Shown here: positions 46,228 through 54,743 of the stretch, in pieces
Layout: each line of letters starts with the position of its first letter
How positions within the stretch are numbered: position 1 is the stretch's first letter
Source: Neobacillus sp. PS3-40
Lineage (GTDB): Bacteria > Bacillota > Bacilli > Bacillales > Cytobacillaceae
Reading direction: 5' to 3'
DNA: 64,000 bases
NCBI RefSeq assembly: GCF_030915485.1
Contig: NZ_CP133266.1
Location: forward strand, 496,001 to 560,000
Program-made: the position numbers and the translations under genes
Notes under the pieces: generated by a model
What the model saw: the letters and a program-made list of their open reading frames with translations, nothing else
Database searches by the model: none
Told to the model about the DNA's origin: nothing

Positions 46228-46265
46228 AAAAAAACCGACTTCTGCTACATTCAGAAAGGTCGGTT
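46228..46265 (-). terminator. Terminator of the NmrA-like gene
   Basis: On the minus strand AACCGACCTTTCTGA pairs imperfectly with CAGAAGTCGGTT and is followed by TTTTTTT. Confidence 0.8.
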
Positions 46266-46281
46266 GGTAATCATGTTAATT

Positions 46282-47154
46282 TTATTTTATTTGAGAGATA
46301 GCATTAACAATTTGAGTTAGTGCTTCGCTGATTGGAGTAACTGAACGACCGAGAATTTTCTCAAAATCATTGCTTTCAACTTCTAATGAACCGTTTCGAA
46401 TACTCTCTTGAATTCCTACTACAATCGGAACCACAAAATCAGGTAAACCTAAGCCTTTCATGATTTCAGCATATTTCTCATCATTGACTTGTTGAACAGG
46501 TATTTCTTTACCAACTACAACACCAAGTGCAGATACTAATTCGTCTTGAGTTAAGAGAGGACCAGAAAATTCATACACTGTATTTTCGTGACCGCTTCCC
46601 ACTAGAACTGCTGCAGCTGCTTCTGCATAATCTTGTTGAATTGCCCAGCCTACTTTACCTGTTCCAGCTGATGTTACCCACGTTGCACCTGCCAAGACTC
46701 CTTGAATGCTACCAATTTCGTTTTCCAAATACCAATTGTTACGCAAGAAAGAATAAGGGATTCCAGTTTTAATGATGGCTGCTTCTGTCGCAACATGAGG
46801 TGGAGCCATTAAATTTGTGCTTTCTGTTGCATTTGCTAAGCTTGTATAAACAATAAATTTAACTCCTGCACGTTCAGCAGCAGTGACAGCATTTGTATGT
46901 TGACGAATTCTTAACTCGTTATCACCGTCAGCAGAAATAATTAATAAACGATCAATCCCTGCAAAAGCAGTATCTAATGTTTCGGGATGATCAAAATCTC
47001 CTTGGCGAACTTCTACTCCCCGAGAACGAAGTCCTTCAGCTTTTTCTGGATTGCGAACACTAACCGCCAATTGGCTTGCAGGTACAGTTTTCAATAATAT
47101 TTCTACAACCTTCGAACCTAATTTCCCAGTGGCTCCAGTAACTAATACTTTCAT
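46282..47154 (-). CDS. NmrA-like NAD(P)H-dependent quinone oxidoreductase
   Basis: A 290-residue Rossmann protein of the YtfG/QOR2 type, an atypical short-chain dehydrogenase. It starts MKVLVTGATGKLGSKVVEILL (nucleotide-binding GxxGxxG) and has VEVRQGDFDHPETLDTAFAGIDRLLIISA and the NWYLENEIGSIQG loop. These enzymes reduce quinones or act as NADPH sensors. The start at 47154 is chosen because GGAGG lies 8 bases before that ATG. It is divergent from an Rrf2 regulator, with palindromic sites between. Confidence 0.86.
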   Translation of the reverse strand: MKVLVTGATGKLGSKVVEILLKTVPASQLAVSVRNPEKAEGLRSRGVEVRQGDFDHPETLDTAFAGIDRLLIISADGDNELRIRQHTNAVTAAERAGVKFIVYTSLANATESTNLMAPPHVATEAAIIKTGIPYSFLRNNWYLENEIGSIQGVLAGATWVTSAGTGKVGWAIQQDYAEAAAAVLVGSGHENTVYEFSGPLLTQDELVSALGVVVGKEIPVQQVNDEKYAEIMKGLGLPDFVVPIVVGIQESIRNGSLEVESNDFEKILGRSVTPISEALTQIVNAISQIK

Positions 47155-47193
47155 TATATATTCCTCCAATTAACTTTTAATTGTAACTAACTT

Positions 47194-47226
47194 GATTACA
47201 TGTATTCATTATAATTACATGTAATT
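47194..47226. promoter_or_regulatory. Candidate Rrf2-type operator pair
   Basis: The perfect 14-bp palindrome AATTACATGTAATT (47213-47226) and a near copy GATTACATGTATTC (47194-47207) are spaced 19 bases apart, in front of the reductase gene. A related CTTGTAATCATTTTAATTAC lies at 47284-47303 before the regulator gene. These are good candidates for the binding sites of the divergent regulator. Confidence 0.55.
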
Positions 47227-47353
47227 TTTTTGTCAACAGATAAAAACCATTTATATATTGTGTTCGTAATTTGTTATAATGCACTTGTAATCATTTTAAT
47301 TACACAATAATATGGATAAATAAAAGCGATAAATTATAGGGATGGTGACTGGT

Positions 47354-47791
47354 ATGTCCATCAGCAGCCGATTTGCTGTCGGAATTCACATATTAGCTTT
47401 AATTGAATTAAATAAAGATGGAACAAGCTCTTCCGAATTTTTAGCTTCAAGTGTAAACACAAATCCAGCCGTGATAAGAAAACTTATGGGTATGCTTAAA
47501 AAAGCAGGTTTAGTAGAGGTGCATCCTGGCATTGCAGGAGCAAAACTTGCAAAGGAACTATCTGATATTACACTGATTGATGTTTATAAAGCAGTTAATG
47601 TTGTACAGGATAAAGAGTTGTTTAGCGTACATGACAATCCAAATCCAGAATGTCCAGTCGGTAGGAACATCCAGAATACAATAGAACCATTATTTACAGC
47701 TGCTCAATTAGCCATGGAGGAGGTTTTGGGGAGCGTAACCTTAAAGGATGTTGTGAAAGGTATTGCCAATCAAGAGAATATAAAATGTTGA
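47354..47791 (+). CDS. Rrf2 family regulator, YwnA-like
   Basis: A 145-residue Rrf2 regulator. Winged helix-turn-helix: SISSRFAVGIHILALIELNKDGTSSSEFLASSVNTNPAVIRKLMGMLKKAGLVEV. It has one Cys (NPECPVG), not the three of iron-sulfur Rrf2 proteins, and closely resembles B. subtilis YwnA in length and in the HDNPNPECPVG segment. The ATG at 47354 aligns with YwnA; an in-frame ATG four codons earlier exists. It probably represses the divergent reductase gene in response to electrophiles or quinones. Confidence 0.85.
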   Translation: MSISSRFAVGIHILALIELNKDGTSSSEFLASSVNTNPAVIRKLMGMLKKAGLVEVHPGIAGAKLAKELSDITLIDVYKAVNVVQDKELFSVHDNPNPECPVGRNIQNTIEPLFTAAQLAMEEVLGSVTLKDVVKGIANQENIKC

Positions 47792-47792
47792 T

Positions 47793-47825
47793 AAAAGACA
47801 TTCCAAATGAATGTCTTTTATTGTT
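47793..47825 (+). terminator. Terminator of the Rrf2 gene
   Basis: AAAAGACATT (47793-47802) pairs with AATGTCTTTT (47810-47819), T-rich after. Confidence 0.82.
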
Positions 47826-47841
47826 GTTATCCTGTCTTTTA

Positions 47842-48040
47842 TTTAGGCTCTTTTCATAAACTTTGTTGCTATTTTCAAGCTTAGTAAAAATCGGTATTAG
47901 GATTTTTACAGTTTATCGCTCAATAATGATGAAAAGAATACTCTTTGGATTTAGAAAAAGAGCACGAACCCATATTTAATACGGGAATTAACCTATATAC
48001 GAAATACAACAATCTATGCGAAAACAGCCTTTATTTTAGT
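47842..48040 (+). mobile_element. Solo end of an IS1182-type element
   Basis: The stretch ending AATCTATGCGAAAACAGCCTT (48012-48032) matches the region just upstream of the decayed transposase at the start of the window, with further similarity (TACGAAA-ACAA) before it. No transposase frame follows. It looks like a left-over insertion sequence end. The rest of the gap to 48258 shows no gene. Confidence 0.55.
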
Positions 48041-48258
48041 AAAAAGATGCCTTGCTCCTGTTAAAATAATGCCCACGTTTGCCATCCATACAGAACAAAA
48101 TCAGTACTGCATCATTGAGAATGAAAATGGTTAGGAAGTCTCAATACTGTTATTGACTTTAATCCAGTTAACCCTAATCAATAGGCTTATGAATTTAATG
48201 CTCTCTTTTTTTTTAACGATTGAGCAGGGTCTTTTTAGGTATTGTCATTTTTCTAATC

Positions 48259-48849
48259 TTAAAGAAACTTATTTTCATGGTAGTTTAATAAGGTATATGT
48301 AGTGCAACTCCAATGTTTCGCACCTGTTTTTCTTTCACCTTTCCAGCCCTTTCTCTTCAATTCCTTAGCAATTAACATATTAAAAAAACCATGCCCAACT
48401 AAAACTACCGTATTATACTCATTGGCGTAATCAATTAATTGCTCTGATGCTTTTATCGCCCTATATTTCGCAAGACTTAAAGACTCGCATTTATTTGAAT
48501 AACCACTAAACCATAGTAATCTTAAAATCACAGTCCAAATAGTCGGATTAAATTTTATACCAAATAATCCTGTTGAATGAATAGGTAACTCAGTTTCTCG
48601 AAACAAAGCATCAGAGATTACTTTTGTTTTTGGATTTAATAAATTTGCTGAATCAACAGACCTTTTTAAATCACTAGTAATAACTAGGTTAGTAGTCGCC
48701 ATTTTTCTAAGTGTCTTTTGGGGATATGTAGACTCTTCAAACACTCCATAATGGTCATATTTTTCAACCCAGTTTTTAAATTCCATACCCGTTATTTTAT
48801 CGTTTTCGATGAGTTTCGATTTCCCATGTCTAATTAATGAAATTTCCAT
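48259..48849 (-). CDS. Histidine phosphatase family protein
   Basis: A 196-residue branch-1 histidine phosphatase/phosphoglycerate-mutase-like protein. The motif LIRHGKSK (residues 4-11) carries the phospho-accepting His. The second catalytic His is in VVLVGHGFFNMLIAKEL, and DLKRSVDSANLL is the usual Arg/substrate segment. The substrate is unknown. No neighbour on the same strand gives context. Confidence 0.82.
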   Translation of the reverse strand: MEISLIRHGKSKLIENDKITGMEFKNWVEKYDHYGVFEESTYPQKTLRKMATTNLVITSDLKRSVDSANLLNPKTKVISDALFRETELPIHSTGLFGIKFNPTIWTVILRLLWFSGYSNKCESLSLAKYRAIKASEQLIDYANEYNTVVLVGHGFFNMLIAKELKRKGWKGERKTGAKHWSCTTYTLLNYHENKFL

Positions 48850-49126
48850 AATAATTCTCCTTAAAAACAGGATAAATTTGATTGATTATTGTTATTTATA
48901 TAAAAACACCAGAATTCCTTCCTTCACTAACATGCCTAATTAGCTCAATAAGAAATTCAAGAATGAGGTGCCGTAATCCTTTTTGATAATCACCCTAGTT
49001 CGTTAAATGATATTTTTACGTCTAACTTGTAAATTAATAAAATAAAGTTCACAAAAACGTCACTTATGTAAATTTTTTTGAGCCTATATAATTACATTTA
49101 TTCTCGTGAAGAAAGGAAGTTTTTAT

Positions 49127-49408
49127 TTGCCTAGTACTAAAAAATAAGGCATTATATTTGGGCTATTTATGTGTGTTGGAATGGTTCTTATTATGTCAGT
49201 TTATAACACAATTTTACATGGATTAGCATCGTTTTCAGTGGGGAGTGCACTGATTCAATTTGTTGTAATATTGATTGTCACTTTTTTAGTAGAATCATTA
49301 GTTGCACCGATAGTTCGTAAGATTGCATTATCAATACCATTTAAGAAAACGAAAGAAAGCAACTTTATTGTTAATGGGTTCAGTTTTGAAGTACAAAACT
49401 TAAAATAA
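49127..49408 (+). pseudogene. DUF2798-type membrane gene with an early stop codon
   Basis: From the TTG at 49127 (behind GAAAGGAAG) the frame reads MPSTKK, then TAA, then GIIFGLFMCVGMVLIMSVYN and on to the stop at 49408. Family members begin with a similar short basic stretch (roughly MPTTKKE) and run straight into the first helix, so a single Glu-to-stop change (GAA to TAA) is likely. The remaining 79 codons have two membrane helices. Restart at the ATG at 49169 is possible but would lose the start of helix 1. Confidence 0.65.
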
Positions 49409-49526
49409 CGGTTTATTTTGCAATATAAATCGCGTGCCTTTTAACAATAAATTCACAAGCAAAAAAGCAACGGATCTTTTGCTTTTAGTAATTTTATGTC
49501 AGTGTAAGGACTTACTATTGGGTAAA

Positions 49527-49757
49527 TTAACTTAAATACTGAAGTAGATCTTGAAGAGGAATCTTAATATAGTTTGACAGACCGCCATCTTCTTCTTGAA
49601 CATACAATCTAACGTCTAAACCTTCTATACGGTCTACAATTGTATAAGAACCTTTATATTTAATTTCTGTACCATAAAGACTAAGCTTTATATCCTCCAA
49701 CTCTTGGTGTCTACTTAATATTTCTTCGACTAAAGCTACTTTTGATTTTTCCGTCAT
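49527..49757 (-). CDS. Small acidic protein of unknown function
   Basis: A 76-residue soluble protein, MTEKSKVALVEEILSRHQEL onward. It has a helical first third and then beta-like segments (IKLSLYGTEIKYKGSYTIVDRI, LDVRLYVQEEDG), ending LQDLLQYLS. AAGGAG precedes the ATG by 8 bases, which supports a real gene. I do not recognise the family. Confidence 0.6.
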   Translation of the reverse strand: MTEKSKVALVEEILSRHQELEDIKLSLYGTEIKYKGSYTIVDRIEGLDVRLYVQEEDGGLSNYIKIPLQDLLQYLS

Positions 49758-50026
49758 AAATTATTCTCCTTCTTTTACCCAACAGTAGTGGTCTTTATTT
49801 CAACTTTCTTAATTCAAGTTTAACACCTCTTTTTCGGGTCAGGTGAAAAATTAGTAATTTAAATAACAAGGTAATTAACAATCATTTTAGCAACTTAAAT
49901 AACTTGAATCTGTTAAGCAACAGACAAGTTCTATTTACTGTACGATTTACGATGTTATTTTGAATGCAAAACCGTTATAAGTGTTGATATATCAACAAAG
50001 CCTTAACAACCAATTCCTATGCGAAA

Positions 50027-50317
50027 TTGGTTGCTAATTGTGGTGTAATTTGTCTGTTTGTACTTCAAAACCGAACCCGTTACTTTATTGTGGCACTTTC
50101 TTTTTGTATGGTCCCACTAATAGTTCTTATAATGTCTGTATACGGTCTTATTTTAATGGCGTTAATGACGGGAATTACAGGGTCAATCTTTGGAGCATAC
50201 ATAAAAATAGTTTGTCTTAACTTTATCGTGGCTCTTCCTTCACAGTTGTTAATTGTTGGACCAATATCACGCTGGTTTTTGGCTAAATTCATTAAACCTT
50301 CGACTCTAACATCTTAA
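50027..50317 (+). pseudogene. Second DUF2798-like membrane gene, start unclear
   Basis: The frame NRTRYFIVALSFCMVPLIVL onward, with two hydrophobic segments and the end NFIVALPSQLLIVGPISRWFLAKF, resembles DUF2798 proteins and the gene at 49127. The first 15 or so codons (from the TTG at 50027) do not fit the family and no ribosome binding site is visible, so the 5' end appears replaced or truncated. It might still be translated from an unseen start. Confidence 0.5.
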
Positions 50318-50481
50318 CGAGTAATAAACAAGCAAGCTACATTTTGGTAGCTTGCTTAAAAATGCCTTACCCTGCTATTAAAGCTCAGGTGTCATGAATA
50401 GCCCTAAAAAATTACTTTCTGTTCTTAAACAAATCTGTCCGTTAGTAGAAAAAAAGCTACCAATGGCAGCAGGATCTTGAA

Positions 50482-50657
50482 TTAACGCTCTTGATTCTCA
50501 CTTAAATCTTTAAGCAGTTTTTTTATATCTTTAAGTTCAGATTTTAAAGCCTTAACTGCCTTAGAATTATCAATGCCATTACTTATGACATATTGAAGGG
50601 CAAAAAACAGAGCTGCTACACCACAAATCCATAAAAAATATAAAGGATGATATCCAT
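50482..50657 (-). pseudogene. Small membrane-coiled-coil gene (DUF4083-like), frameshifted
   Basis: The ATG at 50657, behind GGAGTGACACAAGT, reads MDIILYIF and soon stops. One base over, the frame continues FLWICGVAALFFALQYVISNG then a helical KALKSELKDIKKLLKDLSENQER to the stop at 50482. Adding one T to the T6 tract (A6 at 50633-50638 on the plus strand) restores a protein of about 58 residues with one membrane helix and a short coiled coil. Either a 1-base deletion or a sequence error. Confidence 0.55.
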
Positions 50658-50724
50658 ACTTGTGTCACTCCTAAATAGTTCAATACCTTAACATTACTAT
50701 AATTAGGTTTGTTCTTGCTAAAAC

Positions 50725-50757
50725 TATCCTGGCTGTTTAGTTGAATTAAAAAAAGGT
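50725..50757 (+). repeat. Short dispersed motif, copy 1
   Basis: AACTATCCTGGCTGTTTAG-TTGAATTAAAAAAAGG is related to stretches at 51426-51462 and 55513-55550. See the separate finding. Confidence 0.4.
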
Positions 50758-50890
50758 TGCCTCAACAGCTTGTCTTCTTGCACCCAAGCACCGTTTGTTT
50801 ACAAAAAACTACAATAAAATGTGCATTCATCCTTTGATAATTATTCTATTCCATATCCTATTTCCCTTTTTCCTCCACTTTTTCGACTGA

Positions 50891-51346
50891 TTATTGCACG
50901 TCTATAACAAATGCGTAGGACGCACTCCCCTTGCCCTTTGGCCAAGTTGCTAAAATTTCAACTACATATTTTCTGGGTTCATCCGGTATGTGTATCCTGT
51001 CCTCTTTTACTTGAAGTTGTTCTCCCTGTTTGTCACCTTCCCACAAGTAAGCATTTATATTTGGATGGGAACCGTCACTAAATTTAATGTTTGCAACTGA
51101 ACCTGGCGTTACCTTTATTACTTTCAAATCTTTAACCATTTGAGACGGCGGACCTGAATCGGCAACTATTCTTTTATTGGTGAATAAGCTTTGTTGTTCC
51201 CATTCATATGTACCCATTACTACTTCAACCTTTTTGCCATTAATTTTCACAAGAGTTTCAGGTGGCTTTTGCCTCTCTTCAACTGTACAACCTGCTAATG
51301 CTAGAAAAAACAATAAAATAATTAAGAGGTAATTTATTCTTTTCAT
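50891..51346 (-). CDS. Lipoprotein of unknown function
   Basis: A 151-residue protein with a lipoprotein signal (KRINYLLIILLFFLALAGC, lipidation Cys at about 20). The mature part is beta-rich (VKINGKKVEVVMGTYEWEQQ, RKYVVEILATWPKGKGSASYAFVIDV), resembling an immunoglobulin-like fold. Outer membrane-surface location is expected. The start is uncertain: in-frame ATG codons also lie 4 and 12 codons upstream. Function unknown. Confidence 0.7.
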   Translation of the reverse strand: MKRINYLLIILLFFLALAGCTVEERQKPPETLVKINGKKVEVVMGTYEWEQQSLFTNKRIVADSGPPSQMVKDLKVIKVTPGSVANIKFSDGSHPNINAYLWEGDKQGEQLQVKEDRIHIPDEPRKYVVEILATWPKGKGSASYAFVIDVQ

Positions 51347-51425
51347 CGTCCTCAACATCCCCCTTTTTCTAAATATTATCACATTCCATTATTTACCTGT
51401 AATCTCTCTTGTGTATTCTTGTTGA

Positions 51426-51462
51426 ACTATCCTGACTGACCGTTCATGAATAAGAAAAAGGC
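51426..51462 (+). repeat. Short dispersed motif, copy 2
   Basis: AACTATCCTGACTGACCGTT then CATGAATAAGAAAAAGG, the clearest copy of the motif also seen at 50725 and 55513. Confidence 0.45.
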
Positions 51463-51829
51463 TTTTCTCCTAAGAATGAGATGCTTTTTGTGTTTTAAGA
51501 GCATTTTGTCAAGGATTAAAATGAATCCGTGTTGATTCCTACATGAGCAACCATTCCATCTACTTATTTAGGTGCAAAGTTTGAGTAAATAAGAAATGAC
51601 ATATTCCTAATATGAAACCCTAATCAAACATTTTGCTAATTTTTATAATTTGTATCTATTAAATATTTATGTTGATATTCGAATAAAACGAACTGTTGTT
51701 CTAAAGTGAATATATAAATAAGGGGAAAAATAAGTGATTCCGAGTGGCGTTAACAGACATTATTGTTTAACAGAGCCATTTTTAAAGTAGTAATAACAGC
51801 AATCATTACTCGAGTAATCCAAGAAACCA

Positions 51830-52082
51830 ACGAAAATAAAATAAGCGGAGTTTTTTCGGTTAAATGCAGAATGGAGCTCGTTTCGGGGTGTATAAGCGGA
51901 GTTTTTCCGGTTACGCAATGCAAAGTCCCCCATTTTCGCAGTTTTTGAGTCAATAGGCGGAAACTCTCTGTCTATTTATTCTATTTTTAATCCAATTTAC
52001 TAATTAACGGGAATTTTTCCGTCTATTATGAATTCGGACAGGTATCAAAGATCAACATTTACCTTTAACAGTGCCTTTAATT
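51830..52082 (-). repeat. Noncoding repeat R1, unoccupied copy
   Basis: About 230 bases whose reverse complement matches 57068-57252 plus 58925-58975, where an IS3 element has inserted. Shared blocks include GACGGAAAAATTCC, TTTCCGCCTATTGACTCAAA, GGGGGACTTTGCATTGCGTA and ACGAGCTCCATTCTGCATTT. It contains many CGGA-TTTT-TCCG style short dyads and no plausible gene. It lies downstream of the FusB-like gene. The gap from 51463 to 51829 shows nothing else. Confidence 0.8.
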
Positions 52083-52083
52083 T

Positions 52084-52114
52084 AAAAAAGCAATCCGTAT
52101 TTACAGATTGCTTT
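52084..52114 (-). terminator. Terminator overlapping the FusB-like stop
   Basis: On the minus strand AAGCAATC...GATTGCTT is followed by TTTT. The stem includes the last codons of the gene. Confidence 0.78.
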
Positions 52115-52751
52115 TGCCTTTTAAAACCGCAATAAAATCCTCTAACTTCTCTAGCGATATCAAGTTCTCATTGCATTTCTGGCTATCAATGCAAATATAG
52201 TTTCCTCTTCGAACGAAAGTCCCCTGTGCAATGCCTTTTGTTTCTGACATAAATAGGCCCACTTCCGCATGTCTGTTACATAGAGTACAAAATCCTTTTT
52301 TACTTGCAGGGGTGAAGGTTCCATGTAGCCCAATGATATCATTTTTATAAGGTGTGATGATGAACTTTTTATTGGTACCCTTATCATTCCAGCCGAGATA
52401 GGTCAATTCTTTGAGATCTATCCCATCCAAAGATGGTAACCTCAACTTCTTGGCTTTCGGAAAAAGTTTTTTAACTGTCTGCTCTGTTACTTGTTTAAAA
52501 GGTATGACATACGGCTTTAATTTCCCCAAATATTTTTCCGCCTTCTCGCTATCCACCACCTCGATGATTGGTTCCACTAACTGTTTTTGTTCAGCGTTAA
52601 TATCGGAAAACAGATTGGACACTTTATCGCTTGCCAAAGATTTTAGAGCAGTGAGGACATTCCGGTCATTTACGCTAGAGTGTCCATTTATGAGAATTTG
52701 CGTTTGTAATTTAATGAACTGGAACTGGTCAGTTCTAATAAATGGCTCCAT
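52101..52751 (-). CDS. FusB/FusC-type EF-G-binding protein
   Basis: A 216-residue two-domain protein of the FusB family, which binds elongation factor G, frees it from stalled ribosomes and can give fusidic acid resistance. The N-terminal helical domain covers about 1-75. The C-terminal zinc domain holds CTLCNRHAEVGLFMS and YICIDSQKC, giving the Cys cluster of the treble-clef finger. FusB is about 213 residues, so the length fits. Chromosomal Bacillus homologues are common and need not mean clinical resistance. Confidence 0.85.
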   Translation of the reverse strand: MEPFIRTDQFQFIKLQTQILINGHSSVNDRNVLTALKSLASDKVSNLFSDINAEQKQLVEPIIEVVDSEKAEKYLGKLKPYVIPFKQVTEQTVKKLFPKAKKLRLPSLDGIDLKELTYLGWNDKGTNKKFIITPYKNDIIGLHGTFTPASKKGFCTLCNRHAEVGLFMSETKGIAQGTFVRRGNYICIDSQKCNENLISLEKLEDFIAVLKGKSNL

Positions 52752-52836
52752 TTTTATTCCTCCTATCCATTCCCTAAACTTTAAACGGTAAGAGCCAATT
52801 TTAATAGGTAGAAAATAATTCTATCTAATCTATACA

Positions 52837-52864
52837 CAAAAAGCACTGAGAATATCAGTGCTTT
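52837..52864 (-). terminator. Terminator of the CD3324-family gene
   Basis: AAAGCACTGA (52840-52849) pairs with TCAGTGCTTT (52855-52864); T-run on the minus strand. It overlaps the stop. Confidence 0.82.
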
Positions 52865-53121
52865 GAATACACAATTTTTTTAATCGTTTCAATGGAGAGA
52901 AAGTATTTATCTGCCAATTCTGTAATAGTCCTTCCCTGCTCATACGCACTTTTAATGGAGGCATTCCGGTTGTCTATTAATCTCCTACCGCCAGACTTGG
53001 TTCCCCATTTTTTACGGGTGGGTTCGGAATTTGGGATATAAATTGTCTCTCCCTGGACATATTTTTGAATTTCTAATATTAGTTTTTCTGGTAAAACTGC
53101 ACTTGCTTTCACATATTTCAT
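52855..53121 (-). CDS. CD3324-family small HTH protein
   Basis: An 88-residue protein resembling CD3324/Mor-like helix-turn-helix proteins: YVKASAVLPEKLILEIQKYVQGETIYIPN at the N-terminus, a basic KKWGTKSGGRR link, and a C-terminal HTH (SIKSAYEQGRTITELADKYFLSIETIKKIVY). Probably DNA-binding; targets unknown. No strong ribosome binding site but GGGGCTGG precedes the ATG. Confidence 0.75.
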   Translation of the reverse strand: MKYVKASAVLPEKLILEIQKYVQGETIYIPNSEPTRKKWGTKSGGRRLIDNRNASIKSAYEQGRTITELADKYFLSIETIKKIVYSKH

Positions 53122-53186
53122 TTTAGCCAGCCCCTTATTTATTTTTTATAAAATAAGGTGCAAAGCCAATTATCAGAAAGGGCGAT

Positions 53187-53282
53187 TTAATGTAGGTTAG
53201 GCCCCATGCAAAGTATCGCCGTACCAATAACAGGCTTTGCATGAGTTGCTGAAGAATTAGGCAAAAGAAAATGAATTGCCAT
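53187..53282 (-). CDS. Possible 31-residue peptide
   Basis: A short frame, MAIHFLLPNSSATHAKPVI then GTAILCMGPNLH, preceded by AAAGGAGG at an ideal distance. No recognisable domain. The start signal is much better than expected by chance, so a translated small protein or leader peptide is possible. Confidence 0.35.
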   Translation of the reverse strand: MAIHFLLPNSSATHAKPVIGTAILCMGPNLH

Positions 53283-53500
53283 TTGTTTGCCTCCTTTATA
53301 TACCATAGATTTTCTCAATCATTATAAAATAAAACTACTGTCTTTGCATCTAAATTTCATCATCAGTAGTTAATTACGATATACCAATTGAATCTGGCGG
53401 GCATGAGTTCGCTCTTCCAGCCTTCAATGTAAACATACAATATGACCGGAAAATTAATAAGTGAATAGCATTAAGCTAAAAAGAGAAGTTATCTAAATAT

Positions 53501-53548
53501 AAAGCCTGTATCTTAGATTACCAAGTAATCATTGATACAGGCTTTTTG
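53501..53548 (+). terminator. Hairpin with T-run
   Basis: AAAGCCTGTATC (53501-53512) pairs with GATACAGGCTTT (53534-53545), loop of 21 bases with internal GATTAC/GTAATC pairing, T-run on the plus strand. It could also end the minus-strand gene at 53613. Confidence 0.65.
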
Positions 53549-53612
53549 TAAAAACATATTCCTTGTTCACTAATGCCTTGTTAGCCATCCATGCAGCACA
53601 AAGGCAATCAAG

Positions 53613-53897
53613 CTATATAGTGGTTGTTCTTTCTTTCTTAAAGATACCTACTAATAACATTATAAGTCCTATGATGAAAATTATTGGAAATAAGTACCAC
53701 ATAATCAATGCTGCCCAACCATTCCCTACAATAATTGCATATGTTAAACCAATTGAAAAAGATAAGAACGGTGCGATTGCTATCATAGTAGCAATGCCCC
53801 AAATAATATATTTTCTTTTTTTCGACTTTCCTTTACATAACTTGTACGCCACTGCTGAACCTATTATTGCAATCGCTAATGCTATGATAATTGCCAT
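53613..53897 (-). CDS. Small membrane protein with three helices
   Basis: A 94-residue protein with three hydrophobic segments (about 1-16, 31-51, 60-83) separated by a very basic loop, KLCKGKSKKRKY. I do not recognise the family. The ATG at 53897 is used because GGAAAGG lies before it; a longer frame reaches 53963. Function unknown. Confidence 0.5.
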   Translation of the reverse strand: MAIIIALAIAIIGSAVAYKLCKGKSKKRKYIIWGIATMIAIAPFLSFSIGLTYAIIVGNGWAALIMWYLFPIIFIIGLIMLLVGIFKKERTTTI

Positions 53898-54070
53898 TTC
53901 ATACCATCCTTTCCCTTCTTCTACAAAACTGAAAGATTGCTTAATTAAGAAAATGGTATTCACTCATTGTTGAACCTGAACCATTAGCACAAAAAAGAAA
54001 AGGATTGCTGTCACAACCTCGTTCTTGAACACTTGCTACCCAGTAATTTAAGAAAAGTATCATTTTTTTG

Positions 54071-54448
54071 TTAGTTCTTTGTTCCAATACCTATATCATT
54101 TTGATACTGTAACCATTTATCGATTTCTGTCTTTAAAAAACGTTCTTGGTTACCAATTTTTAAGTAAGGTAGAAACATATACGTATCATAAGAATCACCA
54201 ATTAAGGCTTTTTGTTTATTATCTTCTTTCATAATACTTTCAATTGTTTCTTCACTAACTTGAAGATAATCAGAGAGTTGTTTTTTTGTCATAATATTTG
54301 TGATGTACGTAGAAGGATTCTGCATCGAAGAATTTTTGGTAACGGTGCCAATATGGCTTGTTAAAATTGCCCCCTTTAAGATTAAGGCACCTATGATAAG
54401 AGATATTCCAATAATCAAGGCACTTATCGGATAGAAAATAAATTTCAT
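54071..54448 (-). CDS. Membrane-anchored helix-turn-helix protein
   Basis: A 125-residue protein with an N-terminal membrane helix (FYPISALIIGISLIIGALIL) and a C-terminal excisionase-type helix-turn-helix (MTKKQLSDYLQVSEETIESIMKED, then YLKIGNQERFLKTEIDKWLQ). Such pairing suggests a membrane-tethered DNA-binding or protein-binding factor. GGGAGAGTG precedes the ATG. Seen as a hypothetical family in Bacillaceae; role unknown. Confidence 0.6.
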   Translation of the reverse strand: MKFIFYPISALIIGISLIIGALILKGAILTSHIGTVTKNSSMQNPSTYITNIMTKKQLSDYLQVSEETIESIMKEDNKQKALIGDSYDTYMFLPYLKIGNQERFLKTEIDKWLQYQNDIGIGTKN

Positions 54449-54535
54449 TGAACACTCTCCCTAAATCGTTTATACATGTTTCCTATTTCCATATTATTCA
54501 ATAAAATACAGCTAATTCCTTCCTTCATTTGATTT

Positions 54536-54600
54536 ACTTGAAAAATAAATAAAAAAAAGCGTTCCTTCGCTATTGAAGAATTGCACCCGTTACAATAAGA
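54536..54600 (+). repeat. Short dispersed repeat, copy a
   Basis: AAAAAAAAGCGTTCCTTCGC then TATTGAAGAATTGCACCC matches 55548-55578 (AAAAAAAGCGACCTTCGTTATTGAAGAATCGC). Noncoding, partly self-complementary. The rest of the gap 54449-54743 is empty. Confidence 0.5.
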
Positions 54601-54743
54601 AAGCATTCATTTTAAGGTTTATTATTTGGTTTGGACCAATAATTCAGACTCACCCGTTCAAGAAGGAAATAGCCATTCTTCCTATTTATTCAAATAGGGA
54701 AATTGCCAAACCAGAGATACAAGTAAATCCCTTGCCTTTCTTT

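Noticed and set aside
53563-53973. 136-codon plus-strand frame
   Set aside because: Antisense to the small membrane protein at 53613; its hydrophobic pattern mirrors the complementary gene.
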